Source: Nymphaea colorata (Eukaryota > Streptophyta > Magnoliopsida > Nymphaeales > Nymphaeaceae). From it: 64,000 bases of DNA. Below are positions 60,509 through 64,000 of this stretch, piece after piece. Below the pieces are notes generated by a model, which saw only the letters and a program-made list of their open reading frames with translations, made no database searches and had not been told where the DNA came from. The stretch spans positions 19,016,354 through 19,080,353 of the forward strand of contig NC_045139.1 in NCBI RefSeq assembly GCF_008831285.2, in the 5' to 3' direction. Both the position numbers and the translations under genes were made by a program. Every line of letters begins with the position of its first letter. The stretch's first letter is position 1.

Positions 60509-63500
60509 TCACTTCACATATCGTCGTCCATAATTTCTCTCAGGACTTCCATAAGGAGAGTAGGGAAGTGACCGCGAGCGTTCCCTTCTAGAGCGGGCAC
60601 CATAAGGTGATCTTCGAGGCGAGTAATCACGGCCACCTCTGTAAGGGGATCGCCTCGGTGAGCGCCTATAGCCACCACCTCTGTAGTCGTCCCGAAAGCC
60701 TCCACGGGCTCTACTACCACGGTCATATCGATAGCCTGCCCAAACAGACAACTCACTATTGGGCTAATATGCTCACAGAAAACAAGAATATCAGAATATC
60801 TAACGATGAACTTACTGGACTCCCGCGTGCTCTTCACACCCAGATAATTCCCAGGGGTTGGCGTCCGAGGCCGACGCCTTCTTGACTGAAAAATAAACGA
60901 GAAAAAACATGTCACATGCTTTTTCTTAGGAAAGCTCCCACCACTTCAGACAAAGACAACTGATATCAAGAAAGATGTATAGAAAAATCACAGTAGATGT
61001 TAGGTGGATAAGAACAATGGGTTGAAAGAGACTTAATGAACCTATGTACATGAAAAAGAAAAACCATGCAAAGTAAGAACAAAGATTGCAGGTGTCCTCG
61101 CACAACTAACAGCTGGATCAAATGAATGCCGATTCCAAGAGCGAGATACCATAGATGCCTGATTAGAGTGTTGTAGAGAAAGTCCGTTGATTAGTTGAGA
61201 GAGTTGATGGTGAATGCTGAGGTAGTTTAGTTGGACAATAATTGCTATTTTAGTTGATGAGATGCATGGCAAAAACCATTAGGCTGGCCATTCATCAAGC
61301 TGTTTGAGACTTAAGTGCAGATGGATGACTGAACTCATCATCTTGATTGCTGCCAACATAGCTGAAGCAATATCTTCTGAATATAACCAAAAACCTCAAC
61401 GTCAAAAAAGACGGATAATTAAATGAAAACCCTGTTTCCACTGAAGCAGAAGGTGTTACCTTTTCCACAGTGATGTAACGGCCTTCTAAAATTGACTGGT
61501 TTAGATGTTTGATGCACCGATCAGCATCCTCAACCTGATCCATCGTCACAAAAGCAAAACCTCGTGAAATGCGTGTCCGGGGCTCAACAACTAGACGGCA
61601 GCTTACTACCTGTCAAAATTGCAAAAGTTACCACCATTCACAAATATATTAAATTATAGCGTGTAAGAGCATGTACCAACCTTCCCCTCTTTAGAGAAGT
61701 GGGCTTCAAGGTCCCTTTCAGTAACTCTGGTAGACAAGCCAGTCACATAAAGGGTATTCCCAGGATTTGCTGCATCAACATTTTGTCTGCAAGACCACAA
61801 TGATCTTGATTGGTTTCATTCCGAAAGATCTGAAAAAAAAAATCAAAAAGTGACAATTGCTGTTTGATTTCTTACCTGTCGTAACTTCCCGACCTGGATC
61901 TAGACCTTGATCTAGACCTCGATCTTGACCTTGAACGTGATCTCGTCCTTGATCTTGATCTACCCCTCATTCTTCCAGGAGAAGGAGAAGGTGAGTATCT
62001 GCATACCAAAAATCAGTAACAAAGCACCAGTACATTAATAGAAAAATGATAGGGACATAGGGTAAAATAAATTTTTTAGATGGCCACAACTCACTTTATA
62101 TCAGATTCACACAGCCAGATAAAAGGAGATAATTATGAGAATCAAGTAACTAAATAAGTACTTCTGACAAAATACACAAACATTAGTACCTACATATCTT
62201 TCCATGAAAAGTAACTAAAGTAGCATATAAGGATATCATTTCGTCTCTCAGGTCTTTAGCCATAGGACCAGCGACCTACTTAATTTCACCGGAAACTGAT
62301 CTAAATACATGCTTCTCAATTTATAAATCAAATAAGGTCTATTTGTTAATCATTTTTAATTCCTTTGTTGTCCACCTTAAACTGCCATCAAAAAGGCTAG
62401 GAGACAGATAACAAACTGAACACCTCTCAGATAAGACTACGAAGACGAGTGTTGCAAAATTATACCATATTGTGCATGTAGATCATTTTTACATGGGCCA
62501 CAAACATGTAGAAATGGATTTAAGTTCATTCTTCTTTTTTAATGGAGCTGGTATAGTTCATTGCGTGAACCCATAAATTGCAGGATTCGAGTCTTGGAAG
62601 GGAGATGATCAGCAAGCAGGAACTAAGAATAAAATATCGATCAGACACAAAGTGTGCAACACAGTACAAGCATATGGCAAGTTATCCTTACAAGATCCTT
62701 TTTCCAATGTTTGGCAGCTATTACAGTATAACTAGACATTAGTCACTAATAGAGGAGAAAAAAAATTATAAAGAAAATACTAAAGTTCCAACACTCATGC
62801 AAATGAATTCAGATTACATAAGACACGGACAAACAGACATCTATACAAATGAAACAAATTCAACTAAATTCAGCCACTGAATCCAAAGCTGGCAAAATGA
62901 TCTGCAATAATTCCCACGCATATCAAAAAACATGATCGAGATAAGAATTAAGGAAAAAAAATGGAGAGTCATAACATGCCCATAACTAGATAAAGGGATC
63001 CCACCATTCAATTTTCCTCGAATTACAGAGGAAATTAAAAACAACATAATCCAAAAGAACCTAATGCTAAAAGTTAAAAAGAGAAAAGGGGACACGGTTT
63101 AACTCATAGGAATGACAAATGAATGAGAAACTATCTCATGCACCAGCCAATACGATGGAAATGATATCTCCAACAGGACACTTCGTTTGACTTCCGTAGA
63201 ACATGACACTCCATAAAACAATTTCAACCCAATCGCAAATGTTAAATCATCAACAAAATGCAGAGGGAGGGAGGGAGGACAAATGTCACTTCCTCCAACA
63301 CAAGCAAGAAACCTTGCACTGCATCGAGGCAAGAATCCAACGCAAAAGACGAACTAGTCGACCAAAGCTGCAAAAAAAAAGATATGATGACACACAGAAA
63401 GAAACATTTATGGCCTTCCTTTCTGCAGACTCGATCGAGATCTTGAAAGACGACTTCCACAGGCTACAAGCAGATCTCCAGGTAATAAACAACACATAAT

Positions 63501-63675
63501 CGCACTTCTAGACAGAATCGACAGATCAAGAAAGGAAAAACCATGTCCCCTGCCAACAAATTTCGTGGACCATATAATTCGAAGAAAAGAACATGAACAC
63601 CACCAAAGACAGGTCAGAGAGAGAAAGAGATAGAGACCTTCGGCCGGAATCATCAGGGCCTCCTGCTCCTCCCAT
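60509..63675 (-). CDS. SR45a: Serine/arginine-rich splicing factor SR45a (Tra2-like)
   Basis: Nuclear splicing regulator of the transformer-2-like group; in Arabidopsis it is stress-responsive and extensively alternatively spliced. Six exons: 63638-63675, 61876-61998, 61681-61786, 61460-61609, 60816-60885 and 60509-60735, total 714 nt, 237 residues, in phase. Order: short leader MGGAGGPDDSGRR, YSPSPSPGR, an arginine/serine run of about 30 residues, one RRM with RNP2 LYVTGL and RNP1 RGFAFVTM, the linker RRRRPRTPTPG, then a Gly/Arg/Tyr- and RS-rich tail (RRSPRRSPYRGG, RRERSRSLPYSPYG). Intron 1 is long (1.64 kb). The 3' end of this gene is the source of the pseudo-exons at 47202-47582. Confidence 0.95.
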
Positions 63676-63790
63676 TCCAGCGTTGCGAAAACGAGAGCGC
63701 GAGCGAGAGAGAGAGAGAGAGAAGAGGAACAAAGGGCTCAAAGAAACCCTAGTTTTCAGAAGAGGAGAGTTCTCTGCATTTTATAGAACT
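63676..63790 (-). promoter_or_regulatory. CT-rich 5' leader of SR45a
   Basis: On the reverse strand the sequence before the ATG is pyrimidine-rich with a CT repeat (63701-63722 on the forward strand as GA). It includes AAACCCTAG near 63745, a telobox-like motif common near transcription starts of plant ribosomal and RNA-processing genes. Confidence 0.45.
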
Positions 63791-64000
63791 CGGGGCCAGT
63801 TTAGGAAAGCGGTTCTGATATGGATCCTAAGAAGATTGACCCGGTAAATGGATCAGATATTCGAAACCAGGGAGGCCTGTTACGGGTTCGGTCCCGCTCG
63901 AATATGGTCCGGACCCAGATGTGAGTTCAGTTCCTCTCACGTGTATTATCATGTTATGTTTCCCCATGGGACGAATAAAATAGATCAGATGGACTTGGAC

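Noticed and set aside
63408..63500. Reverse frame with SRLSRSRSSLQK in SR45a intron 1 as an alternative RS exon
   Set aside because: No acceptor and donor pair keeps phase with exon 1; retained only as a weak possibility.
63676..63741. In-frame extension of SR45a into the 5' leader (SLSLSRSRSRF...)
   Set aside because: It starts at TTG, not ATG, and comes from the CT-repeat leader; the ATG at 63675 is sufficient.

Overview
This is nuclear DNA of a flowering plant. The evidence is GT-AG introns up to about 2.3 kb, AT-rich introns and spacers, and plant-specific gene families: an STY-type Raf-like kinase, a BBD bifunctional nuclease and a plant SR45a splicing factor. The sequence alone does not fix the order or species. 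The GC-rich, intronless ornithine decarboxylase stands out against its AT-rich surroundings.

Layout. 1-6.3 kb (+): 3' two thirds of an STY8/STY17/STY46-type kinase whose first exons lie outside the window. 6.3-14.6 kb: spacer with a TA microsatellite, a tandem duplication, a decayed copy (A) of a local repeat family and a minisatellite. 14.7-20.8 kb (+): complete nine-exon BBD nuclease, with a decayed 25S rRNA fragment inside intron 7. 22.9-24.2 kb (-): complete single-exon ornithine decarboxylase. 24.4-30 kb: spacer. 30.0-42.1 kb (-): complete 15-exon ATR checkpoint kinase, 2,762 residues by my splice model. 42.5-57.1 kb: a nest of six more copies (B-G) of the repeat family, interrupted by a duplicated block (46.6-48.7 kb) in which two exons of actin-related protein 2 lie next to the last two exons of SR45a. 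57.06-57.25 kb: short insertion with 12-bp target-site duplications. 57.9-60.0 kb: element with terminal inverted repeats carrying an unidentified exon. 60.5-63.7 kb (-): complete six-exon SR45a.

The most unusual feature is the repeat family. Its two best copies, at 43.4-44.8 kb and 49.6-50.9 kb, share a four-exon structure. The three exons downstream of exon 1 are multiples of three in both copies (210/210, 201/201 and 252/279 nt). The predicted protein of about 360-370 residues has an N-terminal Cys/His motif, a basic central part, a probable coiled coil and a C-terminal CxCxxC-type tail. I do not recognise it. Three of the gene copies (C, E, G) are inverted and converge on a forward copy, so the unit looks like a large inverted-repeat element with a gene in each arm. 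None of the copies encodes a transposase that I recognise.

The conserved genes act in separate processes: kinase signalling, nuclease and stress response, polyamine synthesis, DNA-damage signalling and splicing. Nothing in the sequence suggests that they work together. All coordinates come from reading splice sites and homology by eye. Exon borders of the conserved genes keep phase throughout and should be good to the base. Borders of repeats are approximate.
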